64,000 bases of DNA from Prunella strophiata (Eukaryota; Chordata; Aves; Passeriformes; Prunellidae), in contig JAZBQD010000019.1 of assembly GCA_036583965.1 (NCBI GenBank), positions 496,001-560,000 on the forward strand, written 5' to 3'. Below the pieces are notes generated by a model. It was not told where the DNA came from. It ran no database searches and worked only from the letters and a program-made list of their open reading frames with translations. Of this stretch, positions 8,591-19,219 are shown piece by piece. How positions within the stretch are numbered: the stretch's first letter is position 1; every line of letters starts with the position of its first letter. The position numbers were made by a program, and so were the translations under genes.

Positions 8591-10584
8591 GAAATGCCAA
8601 CCAATGCCTTGTGGAACGTCCATCCTTGGCTTTGCTCTTCTCACGGGAGCATCCCTAAATTCCACATCCCCAGGGATGGTTGTCCCAACCTACAAAGACT
8701 TTTCTCCCCTCACAGGTGACTCTGCTGACCCCAAAGCTGTGTTCCCATCCCAATCCATGCTCCCATCCCAATCCATGCTCCCATCCCTATCTGTGTTCCC
8801 ACTGCTGGGCAGATCCAAGCCCTGCTCCCAGCTGACCTCGGCCATGGAAGAGCTCCAGCTGTCCCTGGGGGCACAGCTAAACTCTGACTCATCCCTTTTT
8901 TATAGAAAAAACTTTTTATGGATGGATCCAAGTCTTCCAAGGGGCCTGCAGGGAATGACTCATTCCATTGGAGCTGACAGGACAGGGACAGGCTCCTCCA
9001 TGGCACAGGGAGAGGAGGGTTTTCCTCTGGAATTCCAGGCAACACCCAGATTCCATGTGTTTATTAGTAAAAGTGATGTTTTTTGTAGCCTGCTGGCTGC
9101 TTTTCCCTAGTTTTTGGGGGATTTTTGAGGAAAATCCTGGGTCTCCAGGGTAGGAAGAGCCCCAAGTGTCACCTCTGAGCTGCTCCATGGGGACATCTGA
9201 GCTGAGTCTCCTGTTAACACCAGGAGGGTGATGGCAACGTTTTCCTTCTTTTGGTGTCCCTATGGAATTGTGCCCTGTCCCAGGAGGGTTTGGCTTTGTT
9301 AGGCCTGGCCCAGCTAAGCTGATGATCCTACAATGTAACAGAAGATTCTTAGGCCGCACAGTTTGGGAGACTGGATGCTCAAGGGTCCCTCAGATCCACC
9401 TCAGGCTGGTGGTAAAGAAAAAAAAACAAAACAAAGTTTTAGCTGTAATCAGAATTTTGGTGTTTTTAACAAAACTGAATTTTTCCAAAAAACCCCAAAA
9501 TAATTAAATTTAATGCGAAGGAAATTGCTGGTTTTCAGGAAAGGAATTTGCACTGAGCAAAACAGAGCTTCCCTCAAAGGCAGAAAATGCTCTGAGTTCC
9601 CTGAAAATTCCTTAAAATCCAGAAGTAGCAGCTTGATTTTTCCAAGGGGTCTTCCTAAGGTTGGGCTGCTGCTGCACCTCTTCCCAGGGAAATTCCAGGG
9701 AAAACTTTTCCTTGGCTGCCCCCGTGTTCTGCCCTCAGGGTTCCTGCTCAGACCAGCTGCAAGCTCAGCTTCTCTCTGTGCTGGATGAGAAAAGTCTTGG
9801 ACTTGGGACTTGAGCTTGGCCTGGAGTCAGAACAGGTTGTAAAACCAGGGATCAATTCCCATCAAGATAGAATTTAGCACAAATGGAACTTTAAAAATGT
9901 GGCCCAGGAATCATCTTTGTCTGCAGGAGCTGAAGAAATGTGGCCTCTCTCCTTGAAATCAAAGCTATATTAAATAAGATTTTCACTTCCAAGTTTCTCC
10001 CAAATTTTCCAGATTTACAGCCCCAAGGAATTGTTTATCCAGAAGACATCAAATATTTACATTTCCTGACCACACAGCCAGGAAATCCAGATGTAAATAT
10101 AATTATAATTCTATTTTCCAGCTCTTAGCAAACCTGGGAATGAAGTCAGTCCTAGAGCAGTCAATGAGAAGGCACAAAGCAAAATCCAGGTATTTTTCTT
10201 CCTCCCTTTTCAAAGGGATGATGTTCCCTGGCACTTCTGTGTGGTCCATGGTGAGCTTCAGAAGAATTCCAGAACTTCCCAGAATGGATTTTCCACTCAA
10301 TTTCCCAGCTGGCAGAGCTGTGCTGACAGCAGTCATTCCCTGAATTTTCAGGGATAAATGGAAGCAGAGTCCTGTCAGCTGCTTTTGGTTGCTGCTTCCA
10401 GTTTTATTTTGCTCAGATATTCCAGAATCCAGCTTTTTGATGGATCCACAGTGTCACAGGACACAAATATTCCCCTTCCCACTCCTTGGAATAATTAAAT
10501 CACCCTTAAATTGATTTGTAAATAAAAGGCAGGGCATTGGGTGGAGGTCTCAGAAGTTGGTGTCCATATCTGAGATATGCCTAA
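8591..10584. other. Long unique stretch, no gene seen
   Basis: Almost 2 kb without recognised dispersed repeats. Contains the 18-bp repeat at 8741-8802 and an A-rich patch at 9418-9440. Open frames here are short or run out of the CR1 at 8341 and have no recognisable domain. Confidence 0.5.
8741..8802 (+). repeat. 18-bp tandem repeat, about 3.4 copies
   Basis: Unit close to GCTCCCATCCCAATCCAT. The first two copies are almost identical and the third has drifted. It reads as a repeated six-residue peptide in an open frame, but that frame starts in CR1 and is not a credible gene. Confidence 0.85.
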
Positions 10585-10800
10585 ATCATGGAATCATGGA
10601 ATGTTTTGGGGTGGAAGGACAGAAAAGGTCATAAAATTCCACATAAAGGTTATAAAAGGGACAACTTCCACCATCCCAGGGTGCTCCAACCTGGCCTTGG
10701 GCACTTCCAGGGATCCAGGGGCAGCCACAGCTTCTCTGGGAATCCTATTCCAGGGCCAGGATTCCCTTCCCAATATCCAACCAAAACCTCTCTTCTTTTA
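10585..10800 (-). mobile_element. CR1 LINE fragment with internal loss
   Basis: Minus-strand 3' end with doubled ATCATGGAATCATGGAAT, then a drifted stretch holding AAAGGTCATAAAATTCC and AAAGGTTATAAAAGGGAC. Normal CR1 body follows (GGGATCCAGGGGCAGCCACA) to CAATATCCAACCAAAACC. The drifted part contains a small near-repeat (AAGGTCATAAAA / AAGGTTATAAAA) not present in other copies. Confidence 0.82.
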
Positions 10801-11529
10801 AACTAAATGAATTTTGGGAGTGTTTGTGCTGGAAAAGGATTTTCCAACCCAAAAAGGCCGTGCTAGGACAAGGAGCAGAATTCCTGCAGGGAATGCATGG
10901 AGCCAAAACAGCTGGGTAGGAAGTAGGGATGGCTCAGCGTTGGGAAGAAAAATTCCCTTTTATAAAATATTCCATTTTTTCCCCATCCATCCAAGCTCTT
11001 TCTTTACATAGCTCTGCATTCCTTTGATTTTTCTCCCTCTATTTTTGAGGAAATTGTCTAACAAAAAGAGTCACTCCCACTCGAGTGCTCAGCCTCAAAG
11101 AGCAGCACTTGGATGCTGGGCACAAAGAAAGAAATCATTCCTGGCCATTTGTCAGGGTCTGAAATGCATCCCTGACCCCTCTGGAAAAGCCACAAAAAGA
11201 AATCTGCTCATATTTGTCTTTTTTTTCCCTCCCAGTTCATCAAAATCCTGGGGTTTGAGTCTTTATTCTGTTTTTTTTTTTTTAATGGATTCCCAGCCTG
11301 GAAATGCTTGAGGCAGGGGAAGAAGAAGCTCTGGGTGAAGCTTCCTTTGGAATTGTCCACAGGGGCATTTAATTCATCAAGGAAAGGGGAAAAATAATTG
11401 TGGGATCATTCCCTGCTGAGCTCAGGGAAGAGCTGAAGCCCAGGAGATGTGATCCTGGCATGGATATGTACGAGGAAAAGGAGAAATTGTGGAATTTTTG
11501 TGGATGTCTTTACCAAGAAGATGGGGAGG
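10801..11529. other. Unique sequence, no gene seen
   Basis: T-rich patches at 11220-11230 and 11268-11283. The words GGAAAAGGATTTTCCAACCC near 10828 could be a tiny CR1 tail. Nothing else can be named. Confidence 0.5.
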
Positions 11530-11888
11530 CTCAGACAAAGATTCCCAGAGCAGCTCTGGCTGCCCTTGAATTCCTGGAAGTGTCCAAGGCCAGGTTGGAC
11601 AGGGCTTGGAGCAGCCTAAAAGAATAGAAATATTATTTTATTTAAAACATTCTTTATTTTTTATTTTATTTATTTATTCTTTTATAATTATATTTTATTT
11701 AAAATATTATTTAAATTTGTATTCTTTAAATTATTTAAATTATTATGATGATATTATTTAAATTATTATTATTTATTTAAATATTATTTATTTCTTATTT
11801 TAAATATTATTTAAATATTATATTAAATATTATTTAAAAGGAATTGGATGGATTTAACTTCCCTTCCAACCCAAACCATTCCAGGATT
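11530..11888 (+). mobile_element. CR1 LINE fragment split by an AT-rich expansion
   Basis: The body from GATTCCCAGAGCAGCTCTGG to GGGCTTGGAGCAGCCT stops near 11612 and resumes near 11841 with GGATTTAACTTCCCTTCC and the AACCCAAACCATTCC tail. The ~35 bp that normally join these parts (the AGTGGAAGGTGTCCC region) are missing, and ~228 bp of AT-rich sequence stand in their place. Both parts have the same orientation and together form one copy. Confidence 0.82.
11613..11840. repeat. AT-rich low-complexity expansion inside CR1
   Basis: Nearly pure A/T made of drifting words such as TATTTAAAT, TTATTATT and AAATATTATTTAA. It is flanked on both sides by parts of the same CR1 copy, so it arose in, or was inserted into, that element after CR1 landed. 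Confidence 0.9.
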
Positions 11889-13154
11889 CCCTGACTCGCA
11901 GACACCACTCAAACTTCCTTTCCTTTGCAAACTTCCTTTGCAATAAAAAATGTGGAGTACAATTTTTTAAGCCCAACTGACTCTGTTTTTTCCTGGTTTT
12001 CCTAAAGATTTGGACAACTCTTCCTCCTGTGATGCTAAAGCACAAAATTCTTTAAAAATCACAGGGGTTTAAAGAGATTTTTTGGTTTTTTTTTTTTTTC
12101 TTTATAATTTTTTGTTGATTTGTGATTTTTAAGACCAAGCTTAACTTAAACTCCTCCTGTAACAGATCCTCTGCTCCTTATGGGATGACTCAAACTGCCT
12201 TAATTTCCCAGTTTACCATTCCCACTACATTTGTGGATGATTTTTATGAAAAAGGATATAAAAAAAATATCCTTATTTGTACAAGCAACACTTTCCTGGG
12301 CATGTTTTGGAGCATCCAGGGCATAAAAAAGGAATAATGCAGGAAATTGAAGCCACTTAGAAGTGCTAAAAGCTGTTTTTTTAGGGGCTGGATAAGCATA
12401 TTGAGATTTTTATTGGCAGCAAAATCATCTTTTTGGGACACTTGAGACTCATCTGATGGTAGGAGCAGAAAGAGTCTCGTGAGTTTTCATTAGGATGAGA
12501 TCAATCTGAAAAAATATTGGAAGTGAAGGGGATTTATCCATATTTTATCTGGAAGTTTCCTGGGTGTAAAGGAATTGTCAACATCTTTTTAAATCCCCTC
12601 AAATGCAGGCAAATTTGTGCCTTTGGGGCAATAAAAATAAAATGTGGTAATGGATCCGTCCATTTTTATGGACTTATTTACAGAGATTGGGTGAAAGCCT
12701 TTTTGTTACCTTTCATCAGGAAAAATGGGAGGCATTGGAAGGCTCAGACCATGGGAAGATTTGCAGGCAACTCCTTCAGTTCCTGGGATTTTTAAAGGTT
12801 TTTAGCTGGGAATGAGAAAGAGGAACCTGTTTGCTGGATGAGTCTCTTACTCTGCTTTTAAAAAGAAGGAAATTCATCTCTTTATTTCCATTTCACAGCT
12901 GCTGAGGTGGCAGGAGGGAGGTATTTTTTATCAATTTTCTGTATTTTATTTACTCCTTTCATCCAGATTTGTATTTTATTCCAACATAAAGTGGGATCAA
13001 TCCCACAGAATGCTGTCGATATGAAGGAGTAACAGCAGGGTTTATGGGATTTATTCTGAAGGTCAAGGTGATTGTGGCTTTTCTGGTGCATTTCTAGCCA
13101 GGAAAAAGGGCCTGGTTGGCAAAATCCCACCTGGAATTATTTTCTAGATTCTGT
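11889..13154. other. Unique AT-rich sequence, no gene seen
   Basis: Includes a T run around 12088-12100. Short open frames only and no dispersed repeat that I recognise. Confidence 0.5.
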
Positions 13155-13470
13155 GGGATGGGCAGGGACACCTCCCACTGTCCCAGGCTGCTCCAGCCCC
13201 AGTGTCCAGCCTGGCCTTGGGCACTGCCAGGGATCCAGGGGCAGCCACAGCTGCTCTGGCAATCCCAGCCCAGCCAGCAATTCCCAATTCCCAATCTCCC
13301 ATCCATCCCTGCCCTCTGGCACTGGGAGCCATTCCCTGGGTCCTGTCCCTCCATCCCTTGTCCCCAGTCCCTCTGCAGCTCTCCTGGAGCCCCTTCAGGC
13401 CCTGCCAGGGGCTCTGAGCTCTCCCTGGAGCTTCTCCTCTCCAGGGGAACATTCCCAGCTCTCCCAGTTT
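13155..13470 (-). mobile_element. CR1 LINE fragment, body without the extreme 3' tail
   Basis: Minus-strand CR1 from GGGCAGGGACACCTCCCACT to the CTCTCCAGGGGAACATTCCC region. It includes the CAATTCCCAATCTCCCATCC variant and the CAGGGGCTCTGAGCTCTCC segment further 5' in the element. The last ~50 bp of the 3' tail are missing at the left edge. Confidence 0.9.
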
Positions 13471-13589
13471 CAGGGAACTGCAGCCACCCTGAGCTCCTGC
13501 AGCAGATTTGAGTGAAAACCTCCCAGACTGGGAACACTGGGATTGTTTTCACTACTAAAACTCACAAAACCTTCACTATGGAGAGTCAA
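13471..13589. other. Short gap between CR1 pieces
   Basis: Unique sequence with no feature that I recognise. Confidence 0.4.
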
Positions 13590-13745
13590 ACACTGCCAGG
13601 GATCCAGGGGCAGCCACAACTTCTTTGGGAATTCCATCCCAGCCTCTCCCCACCCTCCCAGCCAGGAATTCCCAGTCTCCCATCCATCCCTGCCCTCTGG
13701 CAGTGGGAGCCATTCCCTGGGTCCTGTCCCTCCATCCCTTCCAGT
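13590..13745 (-). mobile_element. CR1 LINE fragment, internal
   Basis: ACTGCCAGGGATCCAGGGG through CCCTCTGGCAGTGGGAGCC to CCTGTCCCTCCATCCC, minus strand. It overlaps in content with the neighbouring copy at 13155-13470, so it is a second copy or local duplication and not its continuation. Its right edge meets the 399-bp tandem array. Confidence 0.82.
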
Positions 13746-15301
13746 CCTTCCAGCTTTTTTCCTTGCTGGTTGTCACAGCTCCAAACCCCGAGTGAGGCAG
13801 CTCCGGTTCCGGCATCACCCCAATTCCTGCAGAAAGGATTCCTGGAATTCATTGGACCAAATTCCATCTGGAAATGATGAAGTGGAATTCCTTTTCTCCC
13901 CAGCTTTTGAATTTTGCTGCCTGCTGCCCTGGGAACCCTGTGGATGGATTGTGGGATAGCTCAGTGGTGGAACCAGGGATGGTTCCAGCAGCTCCATTCA
14001 CATTTCCCAGCTCTCTTTTGTCCATTTGTGGCTCAGGAAAAACAAGGTTGGATGTTCCCTTCTGGAAAATGAGGCAGGATCAGGCAGGGAAGGAATAACA
14101 ATGTGGCAGTGCCAAGTTTTACTTTGTGGTGCCTGGAATTGCTTTTTTTCCAGCTTTTTTCCTTACTGGTTGTCTTGGATTCAAGGCCTGAGTGAGCACC
14201 CTGGTGCTGGCACCACCCTGGCTCCTGCAGAAATAATTCCTGGACTTTGTTAAAAAAAATTCCATCTGGAAATGATGAAGTGGAATTCCTCTTATTCCCA
14301 GCTTTTGAATTTTGCTGCCTGCTGCCCTGGGAACCCTGTGGATGGATTGTGGGATAGCTCAGTGGTGGAACCAGGGATGGTTCCAGCAGCTCCATTCACA
14401 TTTCCCAGCTCTCTTTTGTCCATTTGTGGCTCAGGAAAAACAAGGTTGGATGTTCCCTTCTGGAAAACGAGGCAGGATCAGGCAGGGAAGGAATAACAAT
14501 GTGGCAGTGCCAAGTTTTACTTTGTGGTGCCTGGAATTGCTTTTTTCCAGCTTTTTTCCTTACTGGTTGTCTTGGATTCAAGGCCTGAGTGAGCACCCCG
14601 GTGCTGGCATCACCCTGGCTCCTGCAGAAAGAATTCCTGGACTTTGTTAAAAAAAAAAATTCCATCTGGAAATGATGAAGTGGAATTCCTCTTATTCCCA
14701 GCTTTTGAATTTTGCTGCCTGCTGCCCTGGGAACCCTGTGGATGGATTGTGGGATAGCTCAGTGGTGGAACCAGGGATGGTTCCAGCAGCTCCATTCACA
14801 TTTCCCAGCTCTCTTTTGTCCATTTGTGGCTCAGGAAAAACAAGGTTGGATGTTCCCTTCTGGAAAATGAGGCAGGATCAGGCAGGGAAGGAATAACAAT
14901 GTGGCAGTGCCAAGTTTTACTTTGTGGTGCCTGGAATTGCTTTTTTTCCAGCTTTTTTCCTTACTGGTTGTCTTGGATTCAAGGCCTGAGTGAGCACCCT
15001 GGTGCTGGCACCACCCTGACTCCTGCAGAAATAATTCCTGGACTTTGTTAAAAAAAATTCCATCTGGAAATGATGAAGTGGAATTCCTCTTATTCCCAGC
15101 TTTTGAATTTTGCTGCCTGCTGCCCTGGGAACCCTGTGGATGGATTGTGGGATAGCTCAGTGGTGGAACCAGGGATGGTTCCAGCAGCTGCATCCACATT
15201 TCTCTGCCCTCTTTTGTCCGTTAGCATTGCAGGGAAAACGAGGTTGGATGTTCCCTTCTGGAAAACGAGGCAGGATCAGGCAGGGAAGGAATAACAATGT
15301 G
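13746..15301 (+). repeat. Tandem array of a ~399-bp unit, about 3.9 copies
   Basis: The landmark ATGATGAAGTGGAATTCC occurs at 13874, 14272, 14672 and 15070, giving periods of 398, 400 and 398 bp. The two inner copies are nearly identical, differing by a few substitutions and by A-run length. The first copy's left part and the last copy's end (from about 15190) have drifted. Each copy yields the same short open frame of about 74 codons, with no match to a family I know and no sign of use. Each copy also has TAGCTCAGTGG, a chance-like match to a tRNA A box. Confidence 0.95.
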
Positions 15302-16264
15302 GAAATGGGCTGTTCTCCTCAGTATTCCATGTGAATTCCCAATTTTTAAGTTCTCTTTGTTTCTCTGTGTGATTCCTCATAAGCTGGAGCTGAGGAATCT
15401 CCTGGATATTGGAAATATGGAAAACATCAGGAGTCAAATCAACTCTGGGCATCCTTCAGGGAACAGAGATTTCCTTGAGTGATAAATGTTGGATCCAATA
15501 TTGGACATCTCCACCCCGAGCCTATCCCAGCCTGGAATTCTGAGGGACTTATTGATGTCCTAGTGGGAATTGAAGGCCTCATCCAGCTCCCTTTGCTCTT
15601 TGCTCCTGGAGTGATCCTGAGCTGATTTTATCCAGGGCTGAATTCCACTGCAGCCCATTCCATAAATATTTCCACAACAAATTTCCTCCTGCACAGTGGG
15701 AGCACAAATAACCTGCAATCAGAACAGCCTAAAAAATGCAATTTTTTTGTTTCACTCCTGTCTTCTCCCACAGAAAACCTTGAAAGCTTTTGTTTCCTGG
15801 TGAATTTTCCTGTTTTGTGACAATTCCAACAAAAGGATGAAGTCAAAATCTCCTTGTTTCTGACCCAGCTGGGCTTACACAAAACAAGAACTTCAGTTTT
15901 TCTCTGTGTTCTCTGCAGGCCTCAGTTGTGTTGGCATCCCTGTGGGAGGTGAAAATCAGATTATTGTTATTTTCTTGTAGCTAAAGCGAGGAGTTTTCAC
16001 TGAGAGAGAAAACAAAACCCAGTTTGCTGCTTGTGTTGAAAATGAGATTTCAAAGAAAAGCAGATCTGAAACAGAGAAGTTTCTCTTCTGCTCTGGTGGG
16101 GTTGGAGTTTGGCTTTTGACACGTTTTTGGTGTAGGGAATGAGAATGGTTTATAATGGAGAATTTTCCTTGGAGTGTTGTTTACTTCAAAAGCTGTATTT
16201 TCATTGGAAAATGGAAATTGGATGGTAAATCCTGGATCTCAGAGAGGGAATTTTTACAGGGGTG
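15302..16264. other. Unique sequence, no gene seen
   Basis: No dispersed repeat or convincing frame. The first ~70 bp include an ATTCCATGTGAATTCCC segment that may be drifted repeat edge. Confidence 0.5.
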
Positions 16265-16540
16265 TGTAGTGATAGGAGAAGGGGGAATGGTCCTAAATTG
16301 AAATGGGGGTAGGGTTAAATGGGATATTGGGAAGGAATTCCTGGCTGGGAGTGTGGGGAGGGGCTGGGCTGGAATTCCCAGATTTTCTGTGGCTGCCCCT
16401 GGATCCCTGGCAGTGCCCAAGGCCAGGCTGGACACTGGGGCTGGGAGCAGCCTGGGACAGTGGGAGCTGTCCCTGCCCAGGGGATGGCACTGGATGGGAT
16501 TTAAATTCCTTTCCAACCCAAACATTCTGGAATTCTGTGG
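16265..16540 (+). mobile_element. CR1 LINE fragment, 3' end
   Basis: Begins in the GTAGTGATAGGAGAAGGGGG segment (CR1 GTAGTGACAGGACAAGGGG), continues through GGGATATTGGGAAGGAATTCC and GCCAAGGCCAGGCTGGACAC, and ends TTCCTTTCCAACCCAAAC plus ATTCTGGAATTCTG. Confidence 0.9.
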
Positions 16541-17160
16541 AGTTTTTCATGAGCTCCAGCTCCCAGTCCTGCAGGATGCTCAGGGGGTTTTAGTGATGGA
16601 CACTTCTCCAAACCCCCAGTTTTGGGAACAGGAGCAGCTTATGTGTTTGTGTCCCATCCCTTGCTCAAAGCTCATGAGGAGGAAGAGAAGAAAATCAGAA
16701 GAAGGGCCTTGGTCTCCAGAGGAACCCCAGGAGATGATTCATTTTCTTCTGAAATCCAAGGAAAAGGGAGAAGTGTCTGCATCAGACAATTCCTTCCTTT
16801 CATGCACGATAAAAACACCAGGAGCTTTTTTTGTCAGCTCTTCCCTCATGCTCCCCCACAAATTCCAAATGAATAAGATAAGGAGGGCCAATGAAATTAT
16901 TTTTATCAAGGATAATAAATGAATAAAACAATTGAACATCTCCAGGATTAATCCTGCAGGGTGTCCCCTTCCCAAGGATGACTTTAAGGATCCACAGCTG
17001 CCCTTGGAAAATCCAGGCTCAGTTGGATTCTCTGGAAAACCATCACATCCCTGAAATATTGAAGTTATTTCAAGAAGTCCAGGGACACATTCCCTGCTCC
17101 GTGTCCTACTTTATGTGGCATTAGTGGCTTGGTCATATCGTGCTCCATGAATAATGGAAA
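16541..17160. other. Unique sequence, no gene seen
   Basis: Short open frames (up to 189 codons from 16353, starting in CR1) have no recognisable domain. AT-rich around 16870-16930. Confidence 0.5.
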
Positions 17161-17315
17161 TGTAGATTCTGCAATGTTTACAGGAATAAAAGTTTGGGAA
17201 ATGTGGATTCTGCAATGTTTACAGGAATAAAAACTTGGGAAATGTGGATTCTGCAATGTTTACAGGAATAAAAGCTTGGGAAATGTGGATTCTGCAATGT
17301 TTACAGGAATAAAAG
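17161..17315 (+). repeat. 41-bp tandem repeat, 3.8 copies
   Basis: Units start at 17161, 17202, 17243 and 17284; the last is cut after 32 bp. Copies differ at one to three positions. Every unit contains GGAATAAAAG, so the array lays down four AATAAA hexamers 41 bp apart on the plus strand. Confidence 0.95.
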
Positions 17316-17669
17316 CACAGCATTAATTGGGACTGTTTGTCCCCCTGTAGGAATGCTCCCACAGCCACTGGCTCTTCCCAGGGATGCTCTGGAGCCTGGC
17401 ATGACCTGCATGTTGAAAATGGATTTTCCCACATGGAATAAGCCTTTCCTTTTTTTTTTTTTTTTTTTTTTTTTTAGTTCCAGTTACAAATTATTTAGGT
17501 GATGCACAGAGGGGAGCTGGGCTGATTCCATGGAATTTGGCAGCTGGCTGGGGCTCAGACACAGGGAAAGGAGCTGTCCAAACCACAATGTGGGCTGGAA
17601 GTTCTCTTCCCAAATTGTTGAATATCCAGGACTTTGGGAAAAAAGAATGTGAGCAGCAGGTGGAGGGAA
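17316..17669. other. Unique sequence with a poly-T tract
   Basis: No gene. Includes the 26-bp T run at 17450-17475, possibly the complement of a retroposed poly-A tail, though I see no element attached to it. Confidence 0.5.
17450..17475. repeat. Poly-T tract, 26 bp
   Basis: Uninterrupted T run. Confidence 0.95.
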
Positions 17670-17839
17670 GGGATTCTCCCCCTCTGCTCTGCTCTTGTGG
17701 GATTCCACCTGGAGTGCTGTGGACAGGTGTGGTGTCCCAAATAAAAGAAGGACATGGAGCAAGTCCAGGGGAGGTCATGGAGTTGGTAAAGGGACTGGAA
17801 CACCTCCCCTGTGGAGCCAGGCTGGGAGAGCTGGGAATG
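17670..17839 (+). mobile_element. CR1 LINE fragment, left part of an interrupted copy
   Basis: CACCTGGAGTGCTGTGGACAG, AAAGAAGGACATGGAGCAAG and GGAACACCTCCCCTGTGG match a region of CR1 well upstream of the 3' tail. It stops at GAGAGCTGGGAATG and continues at 18382 with GGAATGTTCAGCCTGGAGAG, the LTR at 17840-18381 lying between. Confidence 0.85.
17834..17839 (+). repeat. Target-site duplication, left copy (GGAATG)
   Basis: Six bases directly before the LTR, repeated at 18382-18387 directly after it. In uninterrupted CR1 copies here (e.g. 20530-20540, GGGAATGTTCACCTGG) the word occurs once. Confidence 0.85.
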
Positions 17840-18219
17840 TGCTGGAATCTGAAATGCAGGGAACTCTCAGAACTTTGGGCCTGTGAGCCAAAGCTGAGAA
17901 TTAAACCCAGGATTTGGTCTGAGACCTTGGGAAAGGCTCCCAAACTGAGGTGCTAGAGGGGAGAATGTGGATTTGTAGTCTAAAGCAGAGACACATTAAA
18001 AAGAAGAAAGTTTGGAGTTTTAGATTTTAAGATATAGAAATAAAAGTAGTTCCAGAGGTAAACAAGGAGTTCAGAATGCAGCACTGTAGGTTTGTGTGCC
18101 ATAATATGATTGTCTAAGAAAGCTCACACTGTAGCATGGGTCCATAAGATGTAATATTTAAGGACTGGGTTAAAAATATAAATATCCTTGTTGGCAGTGT
18201 TTTATTGGTCAATAAATCC

Positions 18220-18225
18220 TATAAA
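18220..18225 (+). promoter_or_regulatory. TATA box of the solo LTR
   Basis: TATAAA in CCTATAAAGGCC, about 98 bp before the AATAAA signal, with an inverted CCAAT box about 15 bp upstream. It would be the core promoter of the old provirus. Whether it still works is unknown. Confidence 0.6.
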
Positions 18226-18317
18226 GGCCTTGTAACTGAGGGTGTTGTGAGCTTCTGAGCCATGCAGTGAAGATGTGAGCTGAACTCACCCTTCCTGCCT
18301 GTGCAGAAGATAAGAAG

Positions 18318-18323
18318 AATAAA
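18318..18323 (+). promoter_or_regulatory. Polyadenylation signal of the solo LTR
   Basis: AATAAA in GAAGAATAAATCTCATT, about 60 bp before the LTR end, a normal place for the R/U5 boundary signal. Confidence 0.6.
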
Positions 18324-18381
18324 TCTCATTATCTAAAACAACTCAGAGATCCTGTCTTGAATTCCTCACAAATTCCCCACA

Positions 18382-18387
18382 GGAATG
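18382..18387 (+). repeat. Target-site duplication, right copy (GGAATG)
   Basis: Exact repeat of 17834-17839 on the other side of the LTR. Confidence 0.85.
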
Positions 18388-18690
18388 TTCAGCCTGGAGA
18401 GGAGAAGGTTGTGTGGAGACCTCCCAGCACCTTCCAGGGAGCTGGAGAGGGACTGTTCATCAGGAGGACACAGGGAATGGGTTCAAACTGAAAAAGCAGA
18501 AGTTTAGGTTGGATATTGGGAAGGAATTTGTGTCTGGGAGGGTGGGGAGGTCCTGGAATAGAATTCCCAGAGAAGCTGTGGGTCCCTGGAAGTGTCTAAG
18601 GCCAGGTTGGATGGGGCTTGGAGCACCCTGGGATAGCGGAAGTTGTCCCTGCCCAGGGCAGGGAGTGGGAACTGGATGAACAGAAAAATA
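18382..18690 (+). mobile_element. CR1 LINE fragment, right part of the interrupted copy
   Basis: Resumes at GGAATGTTCAGCCTGGAGAG and runs through GAAGCTGTGGGTCCCTGG and GGGGCTTGGAGCACCCTGG to GTGGGAACTGGATGAACAG. The TTCCAACCC tail is missing and is replaced by an A-rich end. Confidence 0.88.
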
Positions 18691-19219
18691 AAAAAACTTT
18701 TGGAAATGGCATTTTTAAGACATAAAGGATGTATTTTTGGAGGATGGGAGGTTCAGGGATGCAGAAGTCCCTGGAACACCTGTGGGATCTGAATCATTGC
18801 TCTCCAGTGCTCCCATGACCAAAACCTGTGGCTTTTGTGGGGTGACAACAACGAGGAGCTCTGGGTTCAGCAGAAGGGCCTGGGGTTTGTGACACTGGAT
18901 TGGAGATCAGACAGAATGGAGACAAAAAACTCCCTGGATTGCCAGCCTGGAGATTTCAGCTCCCAGAACAAATTTAGCAGCATCTGCAGTGCCTGGCTGG
19001 GAGTCCTGAACTCTCACTGATGTGGTGGCTGGACTCATTGACCCCTGGGATTTTGGGAGCAGGAGGGTGTGGAAGGATGAGAACAGAGTTGAGAAAATCC
19101 ACCAAAATAACCCAAAAGGATCAAACATCAGTCACAAACCTCATTTCTGCTCTGGAAACAGAGCACGGGCTCAGGGAGCACTGAGCACCAGCAGGGAGGA
19201 AACTCCAGGGGCACATATT
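18691..19219. other. Unique sequence, no gene seen
   Basis: No repeat signature or convincing frame. Confidence 0.5.

Larger units (their letters stand above)
17840..18381 (+). mobile_element. Solo LTR of an endogenous retrovirus, class II (ERVK)-like
   Basis: 542 bp beginning TG (TGCTGGAATCTG) and ending CA (AATTCCCCACA), flanked by the 6-bp duplication GGAATG. A 6-bp duplication is usual for class II (beta-retrovirus-like) elements. Inside are an ATTGG box (inverted CCAAT) at about 18204, a TATAAA box at 18220-18225 and an AATAAA polyadenylation signal at 18318-18323, in the order expected of U3-R-U5. No gag, pol or env sequence follows, so this is a solo LTR left by recombination between the two LTRs of a provirus. 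Orientation follows from the order of TATA and AATAAA. Confidence 0.88.

Noticed and set aside
8310..9110. 266-codon plus-strand frame
   Set aside because: Starts inside a minus-strand CR1, runs through an 18-bp tandem repeat, and has no domain, signal peptide or coherent composition.
13940..15180. tRNA-like A box (TAGCTCAGTGG) followed by GGTTCC in each copy of the 399-bp array
   Set aside because: The second motif is too close and lacks the B-box GGTTCRA form; no cloverleaf can be drawn. Chance match multiplied by the tandem repeat.
17340..17480. Processed pseudogene suggested by the poly-T tract
   Set aside because: No spliced coding sequence or target duplications found next to it; the same holds for the tracts at 42985 and 50139.
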